This document shows, piece after piece, positions 1 through 8,698 of a DNA stretch of 64,000 nucleotides. The number at the start of each line of letters is the position of its first letter. Position 1 is the stretch's first letter. The translations under genes and the position numbers were made by a program. The stretch spans positions 69,372 to 133,371 of the forward strand of contig CACEVU010000001.1 in assembly GCA_902563105.1 (NCBI GenBank), read 5' to 3'. The notes beneath the pieces were generated by a model. That model was not told where the DNA came from, searched no databases, and saw only the letters and a list, made by a program, of their open reading frames with translations. The DNA comes from an uncultured SAR86 cluster bacterium. GTDB taxonomy: Bacteria > Pseudomonadota > Gammaproteobacteria > Magnimaribacterales > AG-339-G14.

Positions 1-112
1 GATCGCTCAGATGATGTTTTTTGCAATTACTTCTCCAACTTTTAAGTTAGTTTCTGAATTTGATTACTCGGAAAGGGGTTCAAAGGGCTTTGGATCGTCA
101 GGCACAAAATAA
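1..112 (+). CDS. dut: dUTPase, C-terminal fragment
   Basis: The window opens inside a gene whose last 36 codons (frame beginning at base 2, TAA at 110-112) read IAQMMFFAITSP, then EFDYSERGSKGFGSSGTK. This matches the end of bacterial dUTP pyrophosphatase: the RIAQ strand of motif 4 and the Gly-rich C-terminal arm, motif 5 (RG..GFGSSG), which closes over bound dUTP. The enzyme hydrolyses dUTP to dUMP, keeping uracil out of DNA and supplying dTMP synthesis. The stop codon lies three bases from the stop of convergent typA. In Pseudomonas dut is followed by algC and argB; here those genes sit near 43-45 kb. The short fragment is diagnostic because of motif 5. Confidence 0.88.
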   Translation, partial: IAQMMFFAITSPTFKLVSEFDYSERGSKGFGSSGTK

Positions 113-115
113 TTT

Positions 116-1903
116 TTAAAACCTAAAATCCTTTTTTCTAAGTCTGATTGCTTCTGGCGTTACCTCGACCAATTCATCTTCTTCAATAAATTCTAAAGCT
201 TGTTCTAAAGAATGCTTAATGGGTGGAACCAATATAAGATTTTCATCTGTTCCTGAAGCCCTTATATTTGTTAATTGTTTTGCCTTTGTTGGATTAACAG
301 GCAGATCGTTATCTTTAGAATGTAGACCAACAATTTGGCCTTTATAAACATTTAATCCGTGTCCTAAAAAAAGTTTCCCTCTATTTTGTAAATTAAATAA
401 TGAGTAAGCCAATGTTTTTCCCTCAGCCATTGATACTAAAACACCATTTTGTCTCGTGGTGATTTCACCTTTTTTTGCAGGACCGTAGTGATCAAATATA
501 CTTGTAAGGATTCCTGTCCCGCTTGTTAGAGTGAGGAAGTGAGATCTAAAGCCAATCATCCCTCTAGATGGAGCAATGAAATCTAGTTTAATCCTTCCTT
601 TTTCACTGGGCTCCATATTTCTTAACTCAGCTTTTCTTAAACCCATCTCTTCCATAACCGAGCCTTGATGTTCTTCTTCGATGTCGATAACAATTTGTTC
701 AAACGGCTCATGAATCTCGCCGTCAACTTCTTTTTGAATGACTTCTGGCTTTGAAACACCTAATTCAAAACCTTCTCGTCGCATATTTTCTATTAATACA
801 GATAAATGTAATTCTCCTCGACCCGATACTTTAAACTTGTCTGCACTTTCACCTTGTTCTACTCTCAAGGCAACGTTACTCAGCAACTCCTGTTCTAAAC
901 GATCTTTGATATTTCTTGAAGTGACAAATTTTCCTTCTTTTCCGGCAAAAGGAGAATCGTTTACCTGGAAAGTCATAGTTACAGTAGGCTCATCGACCGA
1001 AAGGGGAGGTAATTGCTCTAAATTTTCTGGATGACATAATGTATCAGAGATAAATAATTTCTCTATTCCTGTTACGCAAACAATATCTCCTGCTTCAGCA
1101 CTAGAGACTTCAACTCTCTCAAGACCGTCATGACTTAAAACTTGTAGCACTTTCCCTGATTTTTTTTTGCCACTGGCATCGATGACCATTACTTGATCGT
1201 TTGGCTTAACATTTCCTCGAGATATTCTGCCAATACCAATTACTCCCACATAGCTATTACTATCTAAAGCACTAATTTGCATTTGAAAAGGCTCTTCTAA
1301 ACTTACCTGTGGTTTATGAACTTCACTTAAGATTAAATCTAAAAGAGGCGACATGTCTTCTTCTATCGTTTCCAAATCCAAGCCAGATGTTCCGTTCAAG
1401 GCAGATGTGTAAATGGTTGGAAAGTCCATTTGTTGGTCATTCCCTCCCAATCTATCAAATAAATCAAAAACTTGATCCTGAACCCAGTCAGGTCTGGCAC
1501 TTGGACGATCGATTTTATTTATCACTAGAATGGGATTCAAACCTTTTTCGAAAGCCTTTTGAGTAACAAATCTAGTTTGTGGCATAGGGCCATCAACAGC
1601 ATCAACTAAGAGCAATACCGAATCAACCATGGATAAAACTCTCTCAACTTCACCACCAAAATCTGCATGACCAGGAGTATCTACGATATTTATTTTATGA
1701 TCTTTCCATTTGATAGCAGTATTTTTAGAAAGAATAGTAATGCCTCTTTCTTTTTCCTGATCGTTGGAATCTAAAATTCTTTCCGAGCCAATATTTTTTC
1801 TATCCAAAGTGCCTGAGTGTTCTAATAACTTATCTACCAAAGTAGTTTTCCCATGATCGACATGTGCGATGATGGCAATATTTCTAATAAATTCAGGATG
1901 CAT
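116..1903 (-). CDS. typA: Ribosome-associated GTPase TypA/BipA
   Basis: The 595-residue product is a translational GTPase related to EF-G that binds the 70S ribosome and helps 50S assembly and stress growth. The G1 loop AHVDHGKTT is at residues 13-21, DTPGH at 75-79 and NKID at about 129-132, followed by EF-G-like domains II, III and V and the BipA-specific C-terminal domain. Length agrees with the family (about 600-610). It lies 42 bases downstream of rpmE2 on the same strand, so the two are probably co-transcribed as a ribosome-related pair. Identification is secure. Confidence 0.97.
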   Translation of the reverse strand: MHPEFIRNIAIIAHVDHGKTTLVDKLLEHSGTLDRKNIGSERILDSNDQEKERGITILSKNTAIKWKDHKINIVDTPGHADFGGEVERVLSMVDSVLLLVDAVDGPMPQTRFVTQKAFEKGLNPILVINKIDRPSARPDWVQDQVFDLFDRLGGNDQQMDFPTIYTSALNGTSGLDLETIEEDMSPLLDLILSEVHKPQVSLEEPFQMQISALDSNSYVGVIGIGRISRGNVKPNDQVMVIDASGKKKSGKVLQVLSHDGLERVEVSSAEAGDIVCVTGIEKLFISDTLCHPENLEQLPPLSVDEPTVTMTFQVNDSPFAGKEGKFVTSRNIKDRLEQELLSNVALRVEQGESADKFKVSGRGELHLSVLIENMRREGFELGVSKPEVIQKEVDGEIHEPFEQIVIDIEEEHQGSVMEEMGLRKAELRNMEPSEKGRIKLDFIAPSRGMIGFRSHFLTLTSGTGILTSIFDHYGPAKKGEITTRQNGVLVSMAEGKTLAYSLFNLQNRGKLFLGHGLNVYKGQIVGLHSKDNDLPVNPTKAKQLTNIRASGTDENLILVPPIKHSLEQALEFIEEDELVEVTPEAIRLRKKDFRF

Positions 1904-1945
1904 GTGGGTTACTAATTAAAAGCCCAAAAAGAAAAGAATATGAAT

Positions 1946-2386
1946 TTATTTTTCTTCAGATGAATCTGAAGATTCATCCTTAATTTCTTCAGTTGAAATT
2001 TCTTCTTGAGGCGTATCAGCGACAACTGAAGTATCTTTAGTTGATTCATCAGTAGAAGCAAGAGCTTCAATTTTTTCTTCTTCAACAGCAGGAATTTCCT
2101 CCGAAGGTTTTTCTTCAGATTTAACTGCTTTTGAAGAGGCTTTCTTTTTAGAGAAACGTTTTTTAAATCTTTCGACTCGACCACCAGTATCAATAATTTT
2201 GTGTTTTCCAGTGTAAAAAGGGTGTGAGGCGGATGAAACATCAAGAGGACAGTAAGGATAAGTATTCCCATCTTCCCATTCTTTTGTTTGATCTGTTTCT
2301 AAAGTCGATGGAATGAGATAATACTCATCTACGCTCGTATCATGAAATAAAACCTTTCGGTAATCTGGATGAATGTCTTTTTTCAC
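1946..2386 (-). CDS. rpmE2: 50S ribosomal protein L31 type B with acidic C-terminal tail
   Basis: Residues 1-80 ([16 protein letters not shown] at the start, [14 protein letters not shown] further on, ending near RVERFKKRF) match type B L31, the zinc-free paralogue without the CxxC ligands. The usual protein ends near residue 80-90. This one continues about 65 residues with a Lys-rich linker ([10 protein letters not shown]) and then an extremely acidic, low-complexity tail rich in Glu, Ser, Thr and Asp. The tail looks disordered and I know of no function for it. The gene precedes typA and has a good sigma-70-type promoter in the gap to divergent priA. Confidence 0.93.
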   Translation of the reverse strand: MKKDIHPDYRKVLFHDTSVDEYYLIPSTLETDQTKEWEDGNTYPYCPLDVSSASHPFYTGKHKIIDTGGRVERFKKRFSKKKASSKAVKSEEKPSEEIPAVEEEKIEALASTDESTKDTSVVADTPQEEISTEEIKDESSDSSEEK

Positions 2387-2418
2387 TGTTAATCTTGATA
2401 AAAAAAATATGCTGCCGC

Positions 2419-2446
2419 ACTATACCAGAAGACTATTTATTCTCAA
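2419..2446 (-). promoter_or_regulatory. Probable rpmE2 promoter
   Basis: On the minus strand TTGAGA (2446-2441) and TATAGT (2424-2419) are separated by 16 bases and followed by a GC-rich discriminator (GCGGCAGC). It lies in the 70-base gap between divergent rpmE2 and priA. A GC-rich discriminator suits a growth-rate-controlled ribosomal protein gene. It is called from sequence only. Confidence 0.6.
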
Positions 2447-2456
2447 ATACACTTAA

Positions 2457-4622
2457 ATGGAAAATTTATACTATGAAGTAGCGCTCCCTTTACCTTTAAG
2501 AAAAACTTTTACTTATAGTTCAAATATCAAGATTTCTAAGGGCTCCAGAGTTCAAGTTCCATTTAGAAACCGAGAAATTGTCGGATACGTTTTAAGAAAG
2601 CAATCTAGCCCAAATGTAAAATCCATAAAACCCATAACCAGAGTTTTAGATAGAAATTCATTAATCAACAAGCCCTCATTCGACCTCATTCATTGGATAG
2701 CAAATTACTACAAAGCACCTATTGGAGAAATTTTTAAATCCTATTTCCCACCTTTTTTGAGAAAAGGCAAAGAAATAAGCGATTCCATAGAGGTCTACGC
2801 AATTACAAATTTGGGTAAATTAGCAAGCAAAGAATCCTTTGGGCGTGCAAAAAAGCAATTTGAAGCCCTAGAAGTATTTCAAAACCAATTGGAGTTATCC
2901 CGTCCAGGTTTAAAAGCAAACAAAATCTCCAAAGCCATCTTGGATGCTTTAATTTCAAAAGGTTATGTGGAGATAAAAAGCCTAAATCGAAATGAATTGA
3001 AAACTAACAAAGAACTTAACTCAGAAGCTTTTTTTGAATTGAATGTTGAGCAAAATAAAATTTATAAGTCCATTAAAAATTCATCAACCAATCTTTCACA
3101 TCTAATTTTTGGAGTTACGGGAAGTGGTAAAACCGAAATATATTTTCACCTCATTAAAGACTTCATAGAAAAAGGTAAACAAGTTCTAATTCTTGTTCCA
3201 GAAATTGGTCTGACTCCAAATCTCAAAGCAGAAATCGATAAGAGATTTGGCGAAGATAATGTTGCTCTTTTGCACTCGGAAATGTCAGAAAAAGATAGAG
3301 CTCATTCTTGGACCGATATGAACAAAGGCTTTAAATCTATTTTAATTGGAACAAGATCAGCAATTTTTACGCCGTTTAAGGATTTAGGCTTGATAGTGGT
3401 AGATGAAGAGCATGATTCTTCATACAAACAAATTGATGGCTTTAGATATTCAGCTAGAGATGTTGCAGTCTATCGAGCAAATCTTGAAAAAATTCCTATC
3501 ATCATGTGCTCAGCAACCCCTAGCTTAGAAAGTCTTAAAAATTGTCAGGATGAAAAATACTGCTTACACAAACTTACCCGAAGGGTAAAGGATGCCAGAC
3601 AGCCTAAGTTTGAAATCTCTGATTTAAGATCATCCGAACTAAAGTCAGGTTTAACCGAATACAGTCTTAATGAAATTTCCAAAGAATTGAGTAAAGGCAA
3701 TCAAGTTTTAGTCTTCCTCAACAAAAAAGGCTATGCACCAATGGTCTTTTGCAACAAATGCGGCTGGACTCCGGAATGCAGTAATTGCGACGTATCAATG
3801 GTTTATCACATCAACCCCAAAAGGTTAGTCTGTCATCATTGTGGTACCAAGAATCCAATGCCTGTTGCTTGCCCGAACTGTAACGAAGAAAGTTTAGAGT
3901 TTTTTCATATAGGAACCGAGAAACTCGAAGAATTTTTAAAAGAATATTTTAAAAACACTCCAGTAATTAGAGTTGACCGAGAAGCTCTGGATAAAGAGCA
4001 ATTAAGATCCAACTCGGTATTACCAGATTCCAAAGAGCCTCTCGTATTAGTAGGAACTCAGATTTTAGCCAAAGGTCATCACATACCTAATTTGACTTTA
4101 GTGGTAGTAGTAGATTCTGATAGCGGTCTTTTTTCAGTTGATCACAAAGCTTCTGAAAGGTTGGCTCAGTTACTGATTCAGGTTTCAGGAAGAGCCGGCA
4201 GGGAAGATAAAGAAGGCAGGGTCATTTTGCAATCGTTTGTACCTGAACATCCTTTTTTAGAAAAAATTTCTTCTTTTGATTACGACAGGATTGCCAATGA
4301 AATTTTAGAAGAAAGACAAATCAGCAAGCTTCCGCCTTTTGTTTATCAAATTAACATTCATGCGGAGTCTCTAAAACGTACTCTTCCTGAGAAGGCTTTG
4401 ATGGAGATCTCGCGTTCATTAAACTTAAACGACGATGAATTTATAGGACCAAAACCAGAGCTAATTGAAAAACGAAAAAATTATTTCCGATGGGTTTTAA
4501 CCCTGAAATCTGAAAATCGAAAAAAAATACATGCCTTTGCAAATCAAGTTACCAAGATGATCGATCAAAGCGATTATTCTAAAAATGTCAGAGTTGGAAT
4601 TGATGTGGATCCACTCAACTAG
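2457..4622 (+). CDS. priA: Primosomal replication-restart helicase PriA
   Basis: The 721-residue product is a superfamily 2 3'-5' helicase that recognises stalled forks and reloads DnaB. Visible features are an N-terminal 3'BD-type DNA-binding region, Walker A GVTGSGKTE at about residue 219, the DEEH box at about 316, and eight zinc-binding cysteines in four pairs (CNKC, CSNC, CHHC, CPNC; residues about 430-480). Length matches E. coli (732). No Shine-Dalgarno sequence is visible before the ATG. The stop is one base from the stop of convergent tsaE. Confidence 0.97.
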   Translation: MENLYYEVALPLPLRKTFTYSSNIKISKGSRVQVPFRNREIVGYVLRKQSSPNVKSIKPITRVLDRNSLINKPSFDLIHWIANYYKAPIGEIFKSYFPPFLRKGKEISDSIEVYAITNLGKLASKESFGRAKKQFEALEVFQNQLELSRPGLKANKISKAILDALISKGYVEIKSLNRNELKTNKELNSEAFFELNVEQNKIYKSIKNSSTNLSHLIFGVTGSGKTEIYFHLIKDFIEKGKQVLILVPEIGLTPNLKAEIDKRFGEDNVALLHSEMSEKDRAHSWTDMNKGFKSILIGTRSAIFTPFKDLGLIVVDEEHDSSYKQIDGFRYSARDVAVYRANLEKIPIIMCSATPSLESLKNCQDEKYCLHKLTRRVKDARQPKFEISDLRSSELKSGLTEYSLNEISKELSKGNQVLVFLNKKGYAPMVFCNKCGWTPECSNCDVSMVYHINPKRLVCHHCGTKNPMPVACPNCNEESLEFFHIGTEKLEEFLKEYFKNTPVIRVDREALDKEQLRSNSVLPDSKEPLVLVGTQILAKGHHIPNLTLVVVVDSDSGLFSVDHKASERLAQLLIQVSGRAGREDKEGRVILQSFVPEHPFLEKISSFDYDRIANEILEERQISKLPPFVYQINIHAESLKRTLPEKALMEISRSLNLNDDEFIGPKPELIEKRKNYFRWVLTLKSENRKKIHAFANQVTKMIDQSDYSKNVRVGIDVDPLN

Positions 4623-4623
4623 C

Positions 4624-5076
4624 TTAAAGATTTAAGTCTAAAGAAGTTTCAACTTTGCATTTTCTTTCAACTTCTCCTTGATGAAATAAAGAAATGGCGA
4701 TGTCAGGCTCTTTTAAAAAATCAGATCCTTTTTCAGGCCATTCAATAAAATTGATAGAATTAGCTTCTTGTAGATATTCTTCTAAACCGATCGCGCTTAG
4801 CTCGGTTATTTTTTCCACACGGTATAAATCAATATGAAAGATTTTTAAATCATTTATTTCATAAGGCTCAATCAAAGTAAAGGTTGGACTATTGATGAAA
4901 TTTTCTATGCCAAGATAATTTAAAACTCCTTTTACTAAAGTGGTCTTTCCTGTGCCTAAATCTCCAGAAAGATGAATAGAAATCGGATAATTATTTTCTT
5001 CACTCAGAAAAGAAGCGAGTTTTTGTGCAAGTTGTTTAGTTTCATCTAGGCTTGATAAGACAAGTTCTTTATTCAT
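4624..5076 (-). CDS. tsaE: tRNA t6A biosynthesis ATPase TsaE
   Basis: This 150-residue P-loop protein works with TsaB, TsaC and TsaD to make N6-threonylcarbamoyladenosine at position 37 of ANN-decoding tRNAs. It shows GDLGTGKTTLVKG (Walker A, near residue 40), the NSPTFTLIEPYE segment, and HIDLYRV followed by FIEWPEKG typical of the family. Its start overlaps the end of nnr by eight bases, so translation is probably coupled. The nnr-tsaE order is common in gammaproteobacteria, where amiB and mutL often follow; here convergent priA follows instead. Confidence 0.95.
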   Translation of the reverse strand: MNKELVLSSLDETKQLAQKLASFLSEENNYPISIHLSGDLGTGKTTLVKGVLNYLGIENFINSPTFTLIEPYEINDLKIFHIDLYRVEKITELSAIGLEEYLQEANSINFIEWPEKGSDFLKEPDIAISLFHQGEVERKCKVETSLDLNL

Positions 5077-5944
5077 TCTTCATTTTCATAAAGTTAAATA
5101 AGTCAGAAGGCATCAAAGATTTCATATCGTGCTTTTCAATATAACTATCTGCTGCACTTGCATGCTTATCCACTCCTAAGCAAGCAGCATCTATGAAAGA
5201 TAAACCTTGAGCAATTAATCCAGAAACCAGTCCAGAAAGTACATCACCCATGCCGCCTACGGCCATACCTGCATTGCCTTTTTTACAAACAAATGACGTT
5301 CTTTTGTTGCCAATCATTGTTTCATGACCTTTAAGAATGACCGTTGCATTGTATTTATCACAAAGCTTAGCTAATGCTTGTGGTCTATTTTTTTGAATGG
5401 TAGAGACCTTTGTCTTGAGTAATCGTGCCGCCTCTCCTGGATGAGGCGTAAGGATTAACTTTTTTGGTAATTTAATTTTCAGTCTGTTTTCAGAAAGGAT
5501 ATTCAATCCATCAGCATCAATCAAAATCGGAAGATTTTCTTTTGCTGCAAAGTTTATCGCTTTATACAGCATCTGATCAGCCCAATAATTTCTACCTAAC
5601 CCTGGACCGATACAAATAACTGTTTTGTTAGGTAAATGATTTTCCAAGTCAGAGATACTTTCTACAGTTTTCGTCATAACTTCTGGACAATATGTTAAAG
5701 CTGCTGACAAATGTTCTTTTCTTGTAGCTAAGGTTGCCAAACCTGCACCACTTGCAAGAACTCCTTTTGAGGAAAGAAGGGCGGCCCCGCCAAAACCGAG
5801 ATTTCCTGCAACGATTAAAACATGACCATAGTCTCCTTTATTGGAATTAGGGTTTCTGACGAGCTTTTTTTCGATATTTTTAGATTTAAATTCTTTGATT
5901 TTCAATTTGTATAAAAAATTATTAAATATATTATGTACAAACAA
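5069..5944 (-). CDS. nnrD: ADP-dependent NAD(P)H-hydrate dehydratase
   Basis: The product repairs hydrated NAD(P)H in an ADP-dependent reaction. Its ribokinase-like fold shows GDYGHVLIVAG (about residue 37), CIGPGLGRN, LILTPHPGEAARLL and the signature NAGMAVGGMGDVLSG near the C-terminus. In E. coli this domain is the C-terminal half of the about 510-residue fusion YjeF/Nnr. Here only about 30 residues precede it, so the N-terminal NAD(P)HX epimerase domain is missing from this gene. The first 30 residues are Lys/Asn-rich and poorly defined, so the true start could be further in. It is divergent from the Nudix gene with a 20-base gap. Confidence 0.92.
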   Translation of the reverse strand: MFVHNIFNNFLYKLKIKEFKSKNIEKKLVRNPNSNKGDYGHVLIVAGNLGFGGAALLSSKGVLASGAGLATLATRKEHLSAALTYCPEVMTKTVESISDLENHLPNKTVICIGPGLGRNYWADQMLYKAINFAAKENLPILIDADGLNILSENRLKIKLPKKLILTPHPGEAARLLKTKVSTIQKNRPQALAKLCDKYNATVILKGHETMIGNKRTSFVCKKGNAGMAVGGMGDVLSGLVSGLIAQGLSFIDAACLGVDKHASAADSYIEKHDMKSLMPSDLFNFMKMKNE

Positions 5945-5964
5945 TCCTGAAATCTAAAATTTAT

Positions 5965-6834
5965 ATGTCGGAAAAAGATTCTAAAGATATCAAAGTAGAG
6001 AGAAATCCTAAGATCAACATTCAAGAAGCTGATCCCTCTTTACCTCCTTCGGAGCCAAAACCCGCAGCTACGGTGTTGCTGGTTAGAACTATCGAAGAAG
6101 CAGTAGAAGTATTTATGATACAAAGATCAATCAAAACAAATTTTGGCGGTGCGTGGGTATTTCCTGGAGGGAAGCTTGATGAATACGATTTAAAAGACGA
6201 CATCAACAACTACTGTCGTGGATTGACTGACGAAGTTGCATCTCAATTATTAGGTGTTAAATCAGGAGGACTCAACTATTGGATAGCTTGCATCAGAGAA
6301 TGTTTTGAGGAATGCGGCGTCTTGCTTGCTTATAGAAGCAGTGGCGAAGTCTTTGGCTCTTCTGACGAAAGTGAAAAAGAAATTCTTAAAGAGTATCGAG
6401 ATAAATTAAACAAAGGTGAGCCGGTTTTATTGGAATTGTGCCAAAAGTTGGACTTGCAACTTGCTGTAGATCGCTTGGCTTACATCTCACATTGGGTTAC
6501 ACCAAGATCCGAAGCTAAAAGATACAGTACGCATTTTTTCATTGCGCTATTTCCAAAAGGTCAAACTGCTAAGCACGATGGTAGCGAAGGTGTAAAAAGT
6601 ATTTGGATCAAACCCGAGGATGCTCTCACTCAGGGAGAAAAGGGAGAGTTTCCAATAATTTTCCCAACTATCAAGAATTTAGAATCTATTAGAGGTTTCA
6701 CCGACACTGAAACACTTTTAAAGAATAAAGTGGAAGATCAAAACAACATTGAGACTGTGGAGCCAAAAATTTTCATGCGAGATGGAAAAATGGTCTTACT
6801 TATGCCAGGAGATGAAGGTTATGACGATCACTGA
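5965..6834 (+). CDS. Nudix hydrolase, NUDT19-like with interrupted Nudix box
   Basis: This 289-residue protein starts with about 35 charged residues, then the domain PAATVLLVR...FMIQRS. The Nudix box is split: FPGGKLDE (about residue 68-75) provides the first half, and about 30 residues later IRECFEECGVLLAY provides the REUXEEXGU half. An insertion inside the box is a hallmark of NUDT19/RP2-type enzymes, which include CoA and acyl-CoA diphosphatases. That suggests an acyl-CoA or CoA substrate, which is inference. The gene overlaps the start of the downstream metallo-beta-lactamase gene by 14 bases, so the two form a translationally coupled pair. Confidence 0.83.
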   Translation: MSEKDSKDIKVERNPKINIQEADPSLPPSEPKPAATVLLVRTIEEAVEVFMIQRSIKTNFGGAWVFPGGKLDEYDLKDDINNYCRGLTDEVASQLLGVKSGGLNYWIACIRECFEECGVLLAYRSSGEVFGSSDESEKEILKEYRDKLNKGEPVLLELCQKLDLQLAVDRLAYISHWVTPRSEAKRYSTHFFIALFPKGQTAKHDGSEGVKSIWIKPEDALTQGEKGEFPIIFPTIKNLESIRGFTDTETLLKNKVEDQNNIETVEPKIFMRDGKMVLLMPGDEGYDDH

Positions 6835-7636
6835 GTTATCGCCATTAGTCAGAAGAATCACCGCAGGCAATTCCAGTGTTTTTACCGGCCCTGGAACGAA
6901 TACCTATCTTGTAGGAAAAGAAGAAATTACGGTGATTGATCCAGGTCCTGCAATGCCAGAGCACATTGAAAATATTGCTAAAGCCTGTGGTGATGACATC
7001 AAGCAAATACTAGTGACACACACCCATCCTGATCATTCTCCTGGAGCGAAGTTACTGCACCAAAGAACTGCAGCACCGGTTATGGGTATGTATGCCCTTC
7101 ACAAACAAACTCAGGATAAAACTTTTAAAGCCAATAAAGTTTTAGAAGATGGTGATGAAATTAGAGAAATTGAGTACACCCTAAAGGCTATTCATACTCC
7201 AGGACATGCTTCAAATCATCTTTGTTATCTCTTAGAAGAAGAAAAGATGATCTTTACCGGCGATCACATTATGGAAGGCTCCACAGTGGTCATTGGACCA
7301 CCTGATGGCAATATGAAGCATTACATTGAATCGTTGGAAAAACTCAAACAATTTGATATTTCTTTGATTGCACCGGGGCATGGAAATCTCATGAAAGATC
7401 CCAAAAGTGTTGTGGATTGGATTGTCAGTCATAGAATGTTCAGAGAAAAAAAAGTGATTGATGCGTTGACGGAATTTTCTAAGGCAGATTTAGATCAATT
7501 AGTAGAAAAGGTTTATGACGACGTCGATGAAAGGCTTCATGGTATTGCAAGAGCCTCTTTACTAGCTCACCTAAATAAATTGATTGAAGAAGATAAGGCT
7601 GCAAATAAAGGTAATGAATTCCACTGGAAAGGCTAG
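6821..7636 (+). CDS. MBL-fold metallo-hydrolase, LACTB2-like
   Basis: Metal-binding motifs of the metallo-beta-lactamase fold are clear: THTHPDHSPG, HTPGHASNH, FTGDHIMEG and APGHGN. A C-terminal winged-helix region (from HRMFREKKVIDAL) is as in LACTB2-type proteins, some of which are RNases and others thioester or ester hydrolases. I place the start at ATG 6821 (MTITELSPLV): AGGAG lies nine bases upstream, while the more upstream ATGs give a non-conserved head lying inside the Nudix gene. Pairing with a Nudix enzyme hints at a shared acyl-CoA or nucleotide clean-up role, unproven. Confidence 0.85.
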   Translation: MTITELSPLVRRITAGNSSVFTGPGTNTYLVGKEEITVIDPGPAMPEHIENIAKACGDDIKQILVTHTHPDHSPGAKLLHQRTAAPVMGMYALHKQTQDKTFKANKVLEDGDEIREIEYTLKAIHTPGHASNHLCYLLEEEKMIFTGDHIMEGSTVVIGPPDGNMKHYIESLEKLKQFDISLIAPGHGNLMKDPKSVVDWIVSHRMFREKKVIDALTEFSKADLDQLVEKVYDDVDERLHGIARASLLAHLNKLIEEDKAANKGNEFHWKG

Positions 7637-7641
7637 TTCTT

Positions 7642-8037
7642 GTGAAAGAATTTACAAAAAAAGTTCCTTACACATGGTGGTTTTTATTAGCACTTTTTTC
7701 TTTAATATGGCCTATGTTCGTAGGCCCATACATAGCAATTTCTAATCCTAATTTTTTTGGAGGAACAGAAGTTTCTGAACTTACCTTGAGTTCTACACTT
7801 TATATTGCAAGAAACCTTGCAGTGGGACTAGCATTTCTTTTGGCAATTTATTTACGAAATGCTCATATGCTTTTCATACTCATAGTTATCAGACTCCTAA
7901 CTGATTTAGTTGATGCGCCAGCATTTTTTGCATTTAAAGAGCCTAATTTGGTAGGTTTGATTATTATTTTTACGATATTTTGCTACCTACCCGCTTTTTT
8001 TGGGTTACGTTATCTTTGGAAAAAAATGGAAGAGTAA
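7642..8037 (+). CDS. Small four-helix membrane protein, unknown function
   Basis: A 131-residue hydrophobic protein starting at GTG 7642, five bases after the metallo-hydrolase stop, so probably in the same transcript. Four transmembrane segments are visible, at about residues 11-33 (WWFLLALFSLIWPMFVGPYI), 49-66, 74-90 and 101-122, with a Lys-rich C-terminus (LWKKMEE). I see no catalytic motif and cannot assign a family. Its position suggests a link to the Nudix/hydrolase pair, but only by proximity. Confidence 0.75.
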   Translation: MKEFTKKVPYTWWFLLALFSLIWPMFVGPYIAISNPNFFGGTEVSELTLSSTLYIARNLAVGLAFLLAIYLRNAHMLFILIVIRLLTDLVDAPAFFAFKEPNLVGLIIIFTIFCYLPAFFGLRYLWKKMEE

Positions 8038-8068
8038 AGAATTGAATAAGTTTTTAAAAAATTTATGC

Positions 8069-8698
8069 TCAGTCCTTAAACTTCACACCACAACCACCAT
8101 GTCCACAGTAGCCATTTGGATTTTTCGCCAAATATTGTTGGTGGTAATCCTCAGCATAGAATTCTTCTGAAACGGGCAAGATTTCTGTGACAATTTCACC
8201 AAAGCCATTGGCGTCTAGTTTTGTTTGATAAATTTCTTTAGTTTTGAGAGCCAGTTCTTCTTGAGCTTTATCAATAAAATAGATCCCAGAACGGTATTGC
8301 GTGCCAACATCGCCACCTTGACGCATGAATTGGGTAGGATCGTGTCCCTCCCAAAAGACTTTCAATAATTCTTCTAAATTGGAAGTATCGTCGTAAGTCA
8401 CAAAAACAATTTCGGAATGTGCAGTTAATCCCGAACAAACTTCTTCATAAGTAGGGTTGGGCGTGTGTCCAGCAGCATAGCCAACACCGGTAACCTTGAC
8501 ACAACCCAAATCCCAAAACATTTTCTCTGCTCCCCAAAAGCAGCCCATACCAAAGAGTATTCTGGGACTATCTTGAGACATGCACTCGGACATAGGTGCA
8601 CCGGTCACGAAGTGATTTTCTGGATTGTAAATTGCCTGAGCTCTACCAGGCAGACAATCTTCTTTAATAGGTATTTCTAAACTTTTGAATCCAAACAT
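8069..8698 (-). CDS. msrA: Peptide methionine sulfoxide reductase MsrA
   Basis: The product reduces methionine-S-sulfoxide in proteins. The catalytic motif GCFWGAE is at about residues 51-57; GYAAGHTPNPTYEEVCSG, the substrate-binding EGHDPTQ and GTQYRSGIY follow, and a Cys-rich tail (YCGHGGCGVKFKD) can provide resolving cysteines. Length (209) and an N-terminal extension of about 40 residues match E. coli-type MsrA. The start codon directly abuts the stop codon of acs, so the two are co-transcribed. Confidence 0.96.
   Translation of the reverse strand: MFGFKSLEIPIKEDCLPGRAQAIYNPENHFVTGAPMSECMSQDSPRILFGMGCFWGAEKMFWDLGCVKVTGVGYAAGHTPNPTYEEVCSGLTAHSEIVFVTYDDTSNLEELLKVFWEGHDPTQFMRQGGDVGTQYRSGIYFIDKAQEELALKTKEIYQTKLDANGFGEIVTEILPVSEEFYAEDYHQQYLAKNPNGYCGHGGCGVKFKD

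Noticed and set aside
1912-2271. 119-codon Leu/Lys-rich open frame overlapping rpmE2
   Set aside because: Another frame of the acidic repeat tail; composition is an artefact of GAA/TCT-rich codons.
6749-6820. Upstream ATG start for the MBL hydrolase
   Set aside because: It adds an unconserved Trp/Cys-rich head inside the Nudix gene; ATG 6821 has a better Shine-Dalgarno and family fit.
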